From Flavobacteriaceae bacterium (GTDB lineage Bacteria > Bacteroidota > Bacteroidia > Flavobacteriales > Flavobacteriaceae), in NCBI GenBank assembly GCA_947461915.1, contig CANHNG010000032.1, forward strand, positions 1 through 10,448: a stretch of DNA of 10,448 nucleotides, given 5' to 3'. A model generated the notes under the pieces. The model did no database searches. It was not told the DNA's origin and saw only the letters and a list, made by a program, of their open reading frames with translations. Both the position numbers and the translations under genes were made by a program. This document shows, piece after piece, positions 1 through 5,996 of the stretch. Position 1 is the stretch's first letter. Every line of letters begins with the position of its first letter.

Positions 1-45
1 AGTCATAAAGAAATATCTTTATGACTTTATGACTTTTGACTTTGA
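1..45. repeat. Hairpin plus short tandem repeats downstream of the OmpA-type gene
   Basis: Positions 1-11 (AGTCATAAAGA) and 16-26 (TCTTTATGACT) are a perfect 11-bp inverted repeat around a 4-base loop. Rightwards the 3' arm continues into a degenerate tandem series: CTTTATGA at 17-24, CTTTATGA at 25-32, CTTTTGA at 33-39 and CTTTGA at 40-45. The repeat starts at the first base of the window, so it may extend beyond it. It lies 29 bp past the OmpA-gene stop codon in that gene's direction of transcription and could act as a weak terminator or 3' RNA-stabilising hairpin. Each arm has only three G/C bases, and any following T-tract would lie outside the window, so a terminator role is unproven. 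Confidence 0.7.
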
Positions 46-54
46 ATAAAAAAG

Positions 55-996
55 TTAATTGATATCTTTCAGCATTTCAGCGATTGCGTCTAATCTTGGC
101 GTCAGAATAATTTCGATTCTACGGTTTTTGGCTTTTCCCTCCGCCGTTGTATTACTTCCCAAAGGAGAAAATTCACCTCTACCGGCTGCAGTTAGATTTT
201 GCTTGTTGATGCTTTTGTTTTCACTCAAAATGGCTACAATTGCGGTCGCTCTTTTTGTGGACAAATCCCAGTTATCGGAAATGGGCCCAGAACCTGCATA
301 AGGATCATCATCCGTATGTCCTTCGATTAAGACAGAAATATCCGGGTTGTCTCCCAATACTTTCCCCACTTCGACAACGGCTGTTTTACCTTCAGAATTA
401 ACTGCCCAACTTCCCGATTTGAAAAGCAATTTATTTTCCATGGAAACATATACCTTCCCATTTTTTTGCTCCACCGTCAGCCCTTTTCCTTCAAAACCAT
501 TCAAGGCATTCGAAAGTGTTTCTTTGAGTTTTCGCATGCTGGCTTCTTTGGCGGCTATCAAAGCTTCCAATTCGCTCAGTCTTTTTCCGCTTGCATCCAA
601 ACGTTCTTGTTCTGATGCCAATGCTTTTCCTTTGGCTTCCAACTGTTCTAATAATTCCCGGTTTTTAGCCAAATTAGCTTTCAAAGCTTCATTGCTGTTT
701 TTTTCCAAAGCGGTATACGAATCCTGCAAAACATCCATTTTCTTGTTTAAAGCAGCATAATCAGCTTGTAATTTTTCACGTTCGGATTTTATTTTTTCCA
801 ACTCTTTATTTTGGGCATCACGGTCTAATTCGAGTTGACTTTTGGCTTTTAATAAATCGTCGTTTTCGTCCGATAAGCTCCTGTTTTCTTTTTTTAAATC
901 GGCATATTTGCTTTCTAAATCAGTGTATATTTTCTTGGAAACACAAGAAGTTGAAAGTGCAATTATCAGCAATCCGAGGGAAATTTTTTTTATCAT
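55..996 (-). CDS. OmpA-family peptidoglycan-binding lipoprotein with a coiled-coil stalk
   Basis: This encodes a 313-residue outer-membrane-associated lipoprotein. Residues 1-18 are a lipoprotein signal (MIKK, a hydrophobic stretch, then the lipobox STSC with Cys18). The residues after Cys18 are VSKK, without the acidic patch linked to surface export in Bacteroidota, so a periplasm-facing position is likely. Residues about 23-163 are rich in Lys, Glu, Leu and Ala and look like a long coiled coil. Residues about 170-305 form the OmpA C-terminal domain. Its peptidoglycan-binding signature is visible: GHTD at 226-229, NWDLSTKRA at 242-250, and NRR at 291-293. The inferred role is a tether between outer membrane and cell wall. 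The ATG at 996 puts the signal peptide exactly at the N-terminus. The gene sits 32 bp behind xth with no clear -7 box between, so co-transcription is likely. The precise physiological role is unknown. Confidence 0.92.
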   Translation of the reverse strand: MIKKISLGLLIIALSTSCVSKKIYTDLESKYADLKKENRSLSDENDDLLKAKSQLELDRDAQNKELEKIKSEREKLQADYAALNKKMDVLQDSYTALEKNSNEALKANLAKNRELLEQLEAKGKALASEQERLDASGKRLSELEALIAAKEASMRKLKETLSNALNGFEGKGLTVEQKNGKVYVSMENKLLFKSGSWAVNSEGKTAVVEVGKVLGDNPDISVLIEGHTDDDPYAGSGPISDNWDLSTKRATAIVAILSENKSINKQNLTAAGRGEFSPLGSNTTAEGKAKNRRIEIILTPRLDAIAEMLKDIN

Positions 997-1028
997 TTTA
1001 TTACCATTTAATGTTATTTGGAACTATT

Positions 1029-1793
1029 TTATTCTATTTCAACCATAATCGGGCAGTGGTCAGAATGTTTGGCTTCGTTTAATATAACGGCTCTTTTTAA
1101 TTTTTGTTTCAAAGGCGCGCTAACCAAACAATAATCAATGCGCCAGCCCTTGTTTTGGCTTCTGGCGGTGGGTACTCTAACAGTCCACCAGGTATAATTG
1201 TCGGGTTCTTTGTTAAAAAATCGGAAGCTATCGATGAATCCATTTTTCATAAAAGCGTCGAGCCATGCTCTTTCTTCGGGTAAAAATCCCGAAACTTTTT
1301 TATTTCGAATGGGATCGTGAATATCAATTGCCTCATGGCAAATATTGTAATCGCCACAAATTACCAAATTTGGAATTTCTTTTTTCAATTCGCTAATATA
1401 ATTCTGAAAATCATCCATGTACATAAACTTATGGTCTAATCTTTCCATATTGGTTCCTGATGGCAGGTATAAACTCATCACCGAAAAGTCCTCAAAATCG
1501 ACGCGTATATTTCTTCCTTCAAAATCCATATGAGGGATTCCAGTTCCAAAAACCACATTGTTGGGTTTTATTTTGGATAAAATTGCTACCCCACTATACC
1601 CTTTTGTAGTAGCGGGAAACCAATAATGAAAGGGGTAACCGGCAAGTTCAAAATCTAATGTTGGGATTTGATCTGGAGTGGCTTTGATTTCCTGCAGGCA
1701 AATTACATCCGGGTTTGCTTGTTGTAACCAGTCTATAAATCCTTTAGAAATAGCGGATCTAATCCCGTTGACGTTATAGGAAATGATTTTCAT
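1029..1793 (-). CDS. xth: Exodeoxyribonuclease III (AP endonuclease, EEP family)
   Basis: This is a 254-residue cytoplasmic DNA-repair enzyme of the exonuclease III family. These enzymes cleave at abasic sites and degrade DNA from 3' ends in base-excision repair. The full set of catalytic motifs is present: Asn7 in YNVNG, the metal-binding Glu35 in LQEIK, Tyr109 in SLYLPSG, Asp148 and Asn150 in GDYNICHEAIDIH, Asp220 in GWRIDY, and the C-terminal Asp245-His246 pair in HSDHCPI. Length is normal for the family (about 250-270). The ATG at 1793 gives the canonical MKIISYNVNG start, and a TAnnTTTG-type -7 box lies 17 bp upstream. The next gene downstream on the same strand is the OmpA-type lipoprotein gene, which probably shares its promoter. 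I am confident of the family; the exact subtype name (xth or exoA) is conventional. Confidence 0.95.
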   Translation of the reverse strand: MKIISYNVNGIRSAISKGFIDWLQQANPDVICLQEIKATPDQIPTLDFELAGYPFHYWFPATTKGYSGVAILSKIKPNNVVFGTGIPHMDFEGRNIRVDFEDFSVMSLYLPSGTNMERLDHKFMYMDDFQNYISELKKEIPNLVICGDYNICHEAIDIHDPIRNKKVSGFLPEERAWLDAFMKNGFIDSFRFFNKEPDNYTWWTVRVPTARSQNKGWRIDYCLVSAPLKQKLKRAVILNEAKHSDHCPIMVEIE

Positions 1794-1810
1794 TGAATTT
1801 TTTTGTGTTC

Positions 1811-1818
1811 CAAAAGTA
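1811..1818 (-). promoter_or_regulatory. Candidate -7 promoter box for xth
   Basis: Read on the minus strand this is TACTTTTG, a full match to the Bacteroidota -7 consensus TAnnTTTG. It ends 17 bp before the xth start codon. A TTG that could serve as the -33 element lies at 1843-1845, 24 bp upstream, slightly wider than the usual spacing. Together with the plus-strand box at 1871-1878 it makes this a divergent promoter region. Confidence 0.55.
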
Positions 1819-1870
1819 ATAAAAACTTCAAAGAATGATGGCCAAAAACAAAGAAAATGGAGTTTTTTGC

Positions 1871-1878
1871 TATCTTTG
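1871..1878 (+). promoter_or_regulatory. Candidate -7 promoter box for the OlsF-like gene
   Basis: TATCTTTG matches the Bacteroidota -7 consensus TAnnTTTG exactly and ends 25 bp before the ATG at 1904. No clear TTG -33 element sits at the normal distance. Its position decides the start codon: the in-frame ATG at 1835 is upstream of this promoter and would not be in the transcript. Confidence 0.6.
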
Positions 1879-1903
1879 TTTTTCGCTCAATAAACAAAAT
1901 TAC

Positions 1904-3703
1904 ATGGGTTTAGTAACCGCTAAAGAAGTAGCAAAAGCAATAAAAGCTGATAAGTACGGAGTTTTAGGTACTTTTTCGGGTTGGTTGCTTATGAAAGTAC
2001 TAAAAATTTCCACTTTAAATAAAGTATATAATAGAACCAAACATTTAAAAGATGTCGATTTCTTGAATGCCATACTAGACGATTTGCAAATTAATTTCGA
2101 AATTCCGGAAGCAGATTTAAAACGTTTGCCTAAAGAAGGAGCCTATATAACCATTTCAAACCATCCCTTAGGAGGAATTGACGGCGTTTTACTGTTGAAA
2201 TTAATGCTCGAAAGAGAGCCTAATTTCAAAATCATTGCTAATTTCCTTTTACATAGAATTGAGCCTCTTAAAAAATACATCATGCCTGTGAATCCTTTCG
2301 AAAACCACAAAGACGCTAAGTCAAGCGTGGTGGGAATCAAGGAAACACTTCGTCATTTAAGTGACGGGAAGCCATTGGGAATGTTCCCTGCGGGAGAAGT
2401 CTCTACCTATAAAGACGACAAACATGTGGTGGATAAAGCCTGGGAAGAAGGAGCAATTAAAGTAATTAGAAAAGCACAAGTCCCTGTTGTTCCCATTTAT
2501 TTTCACGCCAAAAACAGTTGGTTGTTTTATATGCTTTCTAAAATTAGCGATACAATGCGGACTGCAAAACTACCTTCGGAAGTTTTCAGTCAAAAACACC
2601 GCGTGATCAAGGTTAGAATCGGAAAACCGATTTCAGTTGCAGAACAAAACGAATACTCCTCTATTGAGGACTTTTCGGATTTTTTGAGGCGAAAAACCTA
2701 TATGCTGGCCAATACTTTCGAAAAGGAAACACCTTTTTTACAAACACCAACTTTAAAACTTCCGAAAAATCCAAAAACAATTGTTACCCCCGCTTGTCAA
2801 GAAAGTATGATTAAGGAAGTGGATGCTTTGAGAGAAAGTGATTGCAGGCTATTGCAAAGCAAAAACTATGAAGTGTTTTTTGCCAAAGCAAAAGATATTC
2901 CTAATATACTTCATGAGATAGGCCGATTACGAGAAATTACTTTTAGAGAAGTGGGCGAAGGAACCAACGAATCTATTGATATTGACACTTTCGACAAACA
3001 TTATCGCCATATGTTTTTATGGGATGACGATGCCAAGAAAATAGCGGGTGCCTATAGGATGGGCTTAGGAGCCGAAATTTTTCCAGAATATGGAATTGAA
3101 GGTTTTTACCTTAATGACCTTTTTCGATTTGAACCAGAGTTGCATGACATGCTTCATAAATCCATTGAAATGGGGCGCGCCTTTATCATTAAAGAGTACC
3201 AACAAAAACCAATGCCACTTTTTCTGCTTTGGAAAGGAATCATTCACGTTACCTTGCGTTATCCCGAGCATAAATTCCTGCTGGGCGGGGTGAGTATCAG
3301 CAATCAATTTACTGATTTTTCAAAATCGCTGATGATTGAATTCATGAAATCTAATTTTTATGATCCTTATATCGCTCAATATATTCATCCGAAAAAAGCG
3401 TTTAAAGTGAAGTTAAAAGATGCCGATAAAGACTTTATATTTGATGAAGCAGAAGCCGATTTGAATAAATTTGACAAAATTATCGACGAACTAGAACCAG
3501 GATCTTTACGTTTGCCCGTCTTGATAAAAAAATACATCAAGCAAAATGCGCGAGTGGTTGCATTTAATGTGGATCCTTTGTTTAATAATGCTATCGATGG
3601 CTTAATGTATATCAGAATATCCGATATTCCAGACAGCACCGTAAAACCAGTGATGGAAGAATTTCAGGCTGAACTGGAAAGAAAATTATCAGAAAAAGAA
3701 TAA
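1904..3703 (+). CDS. olsF: OlsF-like bifunctional acyltransferase (PlsC-type plus GNAT/OlsB-type), probable ornithine lipid synthase
   Basis: This 599-residue protein fuses two acyltransferase domains. Residues about 60-280 are a lysophospholipid acyltransferase (PlsC-like) domain with NHPLGGIDG (His87, Asp93), FPAGE at 161-165 and a PVVPIYF segment near 194. Residues about 325-480 are a GNAT-like domain resembling OlsB and the so-called hemolysin acyltransferases, with GRLREITFREVGEG at 350-363 and YLNDLFRF after it. From family knowledge, OlsF proteins of Serratia and Flavobacterium make ornithine lipids: the C-terminal part N-acylates ornithine and the N-terminal part adds the ester-linked chain. 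The assignment here rests on domain order and motifs. The enzyme would act at the inner face of the cytoplasmic membrane. The catalytic spacing is HX5D rather than the common HX4D. I chose the ATG at 1904 over the in-frame ATG at 1835 because a -7 box lies between them. A strong terminator follows. The alternative is a homologous acyltransferase with another acceptor. Confidence 0.75.
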   Translation: MGLVTAKEVAKAIKADKYGVLGTFSGWLLMKVLKISTLNKVYNRTKHLKDVDFLNAILDDLQINFEIPEADLKRLPKEGAYITISNHPLGGIDGVLLLKLMLEREPNFKIIANFLLHRIEPLKKYIMPVNPFENHKDAKSSVVGIKETLRHLSDGKPLGMFPAGEVSTYKDDKHVVDKAWEEGAIKVIRKAQVPVVPIYFHAKNSWLFYMLSKISDTMRTAKLPSEVFSQKHRVIKVRIGKPISVAEQNEYSSIEDFSDFLRRKTYMLANTFEKETPFLQTPTLKLPKNPKTIVTPACQESMIKEVDALRESDCRLLQSKNYEVFFAKAKDIPNILHEIGRLREITFREVGEGTNESIDIDTFDKHYRHMFLWDDDAKKIAGAYRMGLGAEIFPEYGIEGFYLNDLFRFEPELHDMLHKSIEMGRAFIIKEYQQKPMPLFLLWKGIIHVTLRYPEHKFLLGGVSISNQFTDFSKSLMIEFMKSNFYDPYIAQYIHPKKAFKVKLKDADKDFIFDEAEADLNKFDKIIDELEPGSLRLPVLIKKYIKQNARVVAFNVDPLFNNAIDGLMYIRISDIPDSTVKPVMEEFQAELERKLSEKE

Positions 3704-3730
3704 TCACATTCCCATATCATTAATAGATGA

Positions 3731-3764
3731 AAAAGCCCCGTTTCTAAATAGAAATGGGGCTTTT
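3731..3764. terminator. Strong, probably bidirectional intrinsic terminator
   Basis: Arms 3731-3744 (AAAAGCCCCGTTTC) and 3751-3764 (GAAATGGGGCTTTT) pair along their whole length around a 6-base loop. The single irregularity is a G-U wobble on the plus-strand RNA, which is a C-A mismatch on the minus-strand RNA. The A-tract on one side and T-tract on the other suit termination in both directions. It lies between the converging OlsF-like gene (stop at 3703) and the TM2 gene (stop at 3771). Confidence 0.9.
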
Positions 3765-3770
3765 CCTTTA

Positions 3771-4052
3771 TTAAAACCACCCTTTTTTGTTTGCTTGGTA
3801 GGTCTCGTAAAACTCTTGTTCTGATTTTGTTAGGTAAATTATCCCTTCGATAAGCCCTAAAACACTGGTTATTACACCGCAAGTACAAAGACTAATTACC
3901 AGCCATATTATCCCCTCATTAGTATACCCTAAAAGAAATTTATGAATTCCTAAAGGTCCCAAAAGTATCGCTAGAAGTCCCGCGGCAATCTTTTTATTGT
4001 CTTGCTGAATAGGTCTGAGAGTGTTCAATTCTTCGTGTTTTGAGTTTTCCAT
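3771..4052 (-). CDS. TM2-domain membrane protein
   Basis: This is a 93-residue small membrane protein of the TM2 family. After a polar N-terminus (residues 1-18) come two hydrophobic segments, about 22-42 and 48-73. They are joined by the family's conserved turn GPLGIHKFLLGY (32-43), and followed by IEGIIYLTKSEQEF (68-81) and a C-terminal KKGWF. TM2 proteins are widespread in bacteria and their molecular function is not established, so none is assigned. The gene is last in the run of minus-strand genes, 82 bp after the hydroxyacid dehydrogenase stop. A near-match to the -7 box (TAATTTTA on the minus strand, 4077-4084) lies 24 bp before the start, so it could have its own promoter. Its stop codon abuts the shared terminator at 3731-3764. 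Confidence 0.88.
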   Translation of the reverse strand: MENSKHEELNTLRPIQQDNKKIAAGLLAILLGPLGIHKFLLGYTNEGIIWLVISLCTCGVITSVLGLIEGIIYLTKSEQEFYETYQANKKGWF

Positions 4053-4134
4053 AGGTTGATAATTACTTGTTTAGGGTAAAATTATGAAATAATTATTGAA
4101 AAATCGTATCATTTAGTTTTCAACCGTATGAAAT

Positions 4135-5091
4135 TTAATTTGAAAAATATTTCGTTTTTATTTTGTCTACAATAACTTGAGCCAATCGTTCATGACTTTC
4201 AAATGTCCAGCCTGCAATATGTGGCGTAAGAACTGTATTTTTTGCATTCAATAAATATTGAAAAGCCTCAGGTGTATTCTTTTCTTGAAAAAGGGTTTCA
4301 AAAGACCGTTTTTCATATTCCAAAACATCCAAGCCGGCACCAAGAATTTTTCTGGATTGCATCGCTACAACCAAGTCTGATGTCACAATATTTTTTCCCC
4401 TTGAAGTGTTGATGATCCAAAAGGATTTTGCAAAAGCATGGATAAAATGAATATCTACCATCTTATCCGTTTCTGGTGTCCAGGGAATGTGCAAACTCAA
4501 CACATCAGTTTTTTGCTGTAATTCTTCTAGCGAAACTTGTCTAGCATTGCTATCGCCAACGTTTTTCTGAATGTCATAACACAACACTTCTACTTCAAAA
4601 CCCCGAAGTTTTTTGGCGAAGCATTTTCCCATATTCCCATAACCGATAATGCCTACGGTTTTCCCGTCGAGTTCATGGCCACGGTTGCTTTCTCGGTTCC
4701 AATGTCCTGATTTTATTTCTCTATCGGCAACATTCAAATTATTGAAAAGAGATAAAATCATGCCCAAGGTGTGTTCGGCAACAGCGTTTCTATTCCCTTC
4801 TGGAGCGGCAATGAGTTGGATTTTTTTGCTCAGTGCATACTCACAATCAATGCTTTCCAAACCTGCTCCAACCCGCGCAATGAATTGCAAATTAGTGGCT
4901 TTGTCTAAAAATGTTTTGTCAATTTTGAATCGGCTACGGATAACGATACCTTGATAATCTTGGATTTTAGCTTCAATTTCTTCTTTAGACGAGTTGAAAT
5001 CTTCGTGATTTATAAACCCTAGTTCCTGCAATTGCTCCATTAGTAAAGGATGATTGCTATCGATGTGGAGGATTTTTAATGCTGTGTTCAA
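4135..5091 (-). CDS. D-isomer-specific 2-hydroxyacid dehydrogenase (NAD-dependent)
   Basis: This 318-residue cytoplasmic oxidoreductase would interconvert a 2-hydroxyacid and a 2-oxoacid using NAD(H). The Rossmann motif GYGNMG is at 150-155. The catalytic triad is intact: Arg231 in NTSRG, Glu260 in DVLEYE and His291 in TPHIAGWT. The conserved substrate-side segment RVGAGLESID (73-82) is also present. Length fits the single-domain-pair members of the family (about 310-330); there is no C-terminal ACT domain as in long SerA. Substrate cannot be read from sequence; 3-phosphoglycerate, hydroxypyruvate or a D-lactate-like acid are all possible, and no serC lies nearby. The predicted start at 5091 is TTG. 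The first in-frame ATG is residue 18, inside the conserved N-terminal strand KILHIDSNHP, so the TTG is preferred. It follows proC after a repeat-filled 118-bp spacer and may be the tail of the rsmA-mgtE-proC operon. Confidence 0.88.
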   Translation of the reverse strand: MNTALKILHIDSNHPLLMEQLQELGFINHEDFNSSKEEIEAKIQDYQGIVIRSRFKIDKTFLDKATNLQFIARVGAGLESIDCEYALSKKIQLIAAPEGNRNAVAEHTLGMILSLFNNLNVADREIKSGHWNRESNRGHELDGKTVGIIGYGNMGKCFAKKLRGFEVEVLCYDIQKNVGDSNARQVSLEELQQKTDVLSLHIPWTPETDKMVDIHFIHAFAKSFWIINTSRGKNIVTSDLVVAMQSRKILGAGLDVLEYEKRSFETLFQEKNTPEAFQYLLNAKNTVLTPHIAGWTFESHERLAQVIVDKIKTKYFSN

Positions 5092-5098
5092 AATATTT

Positions 5099-5205
5099 GA
5101 TTCTTGAATGTAGATTAGCGATTCTTGATTGCAGATTTGGTGTTGATAAATAAAATTTATTCGATTTTAAAAAACTTACAAATCTGATATCTAAAATCTG
5201 CAATC
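5099..5205. repeat. Inverted arrays of degenerate 7-bp GATTnnn repeats
   Basis: Most of the 118-bp spacer between proC and the dehydrogenase gene is repeats. On the plus strand, six consecutive heptads of form GATTnnn start at 5099, 5106, 5113, 5120, 5127 and 5134; the second begins GAAT. On the minus strand, four more in the same 7-bp phase occupy 5199-5205, 5192-5198, 5185-5191 and 5178-5184; the third begins GATA. The two arrays face each other, and 5127-5138 (GATTGCAGATTT) and 5194-5205 (AAATCTGCAATC) form a perfect 12-bp inverted repeat with a 55-bp interior. The interior also has the small inverted repeat AATAAA/TTTATT at 5149-5161. The transcript between the two genes would fold into a long imperfect hairpin. 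Confidence 0.8.
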
Positions 5206-5209
5206 TTTA

Positions 5210-5986
5210 TTATCCCTTGATTTTTTTCAAAGCTGCTTTAATTCCACGAACTAATGAAGAACTGAATCCGTGTGTTTCCATTTCGCTCAACCCTGCAATG
5301 GTACAACCTTGAGGCGTTGTAACTCGGTCAATTAATTGCTCCGGATGTATGTTTTCTTCCAAAATCATTTCGGCAGCCCCTTTTACGGTTTGGGCTGAAA
5401 TAGCCAAAGCAGTTTGCCAGTCAAATCCTATTTCGATTCCTGCTTGCATGGATGCACGGATGTAACGCAAGGCAAAAGCAGTTCCACTTGCCGCTAAAAC
5501 AGTAGCCGCATCCATCAATTTTTCGTCAATAATCGGCGCTGTTCCCAAATCTTGGAAAAGAGTCACCACATTTTGTGCTTCCGCTTTATGTTTTTCGTTA
5601 AAGGCAATACATGTCGCCGAGGCGCCAAATTGAGCCGCAATATTAGGCATGATTCGGATGGCGCTATTGGAATCGCCTATCTTTTTTTGTAAATTTTCAA
5701 TCGACAAACCACTTACTGCTGAAGCAATTACTTTATTGGAAATCGAAGGTAGAATTTCAGCCATAACGGCATCTACCTGATAGGGTTTTATGGTAAGAAT
5801 AATAATATCCGCTTCTTGGATTCCGTGTTTGTTATCCGTTGAAACGGTAACGCCCAATTGTTCCAAATACTTAATACTTGCCGTGTTTCTTCTTGTAACG
5901 GTAACGTGATTTTTTTTCGAAAATTTTGCTATTCCTAAAGCTATTGAAACCCCTAGGTTCCCTCCGCCTATTATATGTACTTTCAT
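5210..5986 (-). CDS. proC: Pyrroline-5-carboxylate reductase
   Basis: This 258-residue cytoplasmic enzyme catalyses the last step of proline synthesis, NAD(P)H-dependent reduction of 1-pyrroline-5-carboxylate. It opens with the dinucleotide-binding loop GGGNLG (7-12). It then has TIKPYQ (65-70), the MPNIAA segment (113-118, where many relatives read MPNTPA), and the helical dimerisation domain with SGTAFALRYI (167-176). The signature TTPQGCTIAGLSEME lies at 223-237, a variant of the textbook SPGGTT loop. Length is slightly below the usual 265-280. The ATG at 5986 is 10 bp after the mgtE stop, so it is almost certainly co-transcribed with mgtE and rsmA. No proA or proB is in the window. The deviations in the MPN and TPQGCT loops are the only reason for caution; they could be lineage variants or a paralogue. 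Confidence 0.87.
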   Translation of the reverse strand: MKVHIIGGGNLGVSIALGIAKFSKKNHVTVTRRNTASIKYLEQLGVTVSTDNKHGIQEADIIILTIKPYQVDAVMAEILPSISNKVIASAVSGLSIENLQKKIGDSNSAIRIMPNIAAQFGASATCIAFNEKHKAEAQNVVTLFQDLGTAPIIDEKLMDAATVLAASGTAFALRYIRASMQAGIEIGFDWQTALAISAQTVKGAAEMILEENIHPEQLIDRVTTPQGCTIAGLSEMETHGFSSSLVRGIKAALKKIKG

Positions 5987-5996
5987 TTTGTGTGTT

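Noticed and set aside
347..760. Open frame opposite the coiled-coil part of the OmpA-type gene
   Set aside because: It is the antisense of a Lys/Glu/Ala-rich repeat region, which suppresses stops on the other strand; composition is Ser/Phe/Lys-rich with no recognisable domain.
3664..3888. Minus-strand frame across the terminator and the TM2 gene
   Set aside because: It reads through the strong hairpin at 3731-3764 and is out of frame with the TM2 protein, which has a clear family match.
4096..4123. Inverted repeat TTGAAAA/TTTTCAA after the dehydrogenase gene as a terminator
   Set aside because: Only 7 bp with a 14-base loop and one G-C pair; too weak to call a terminator.
5099..5205. CRISPR-like or tandem-repeat array
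   Set aside because: Units are 7 bp, contiguous and degenerate with no unique spacers, and the arrays face each other; this is not a CRISPR.
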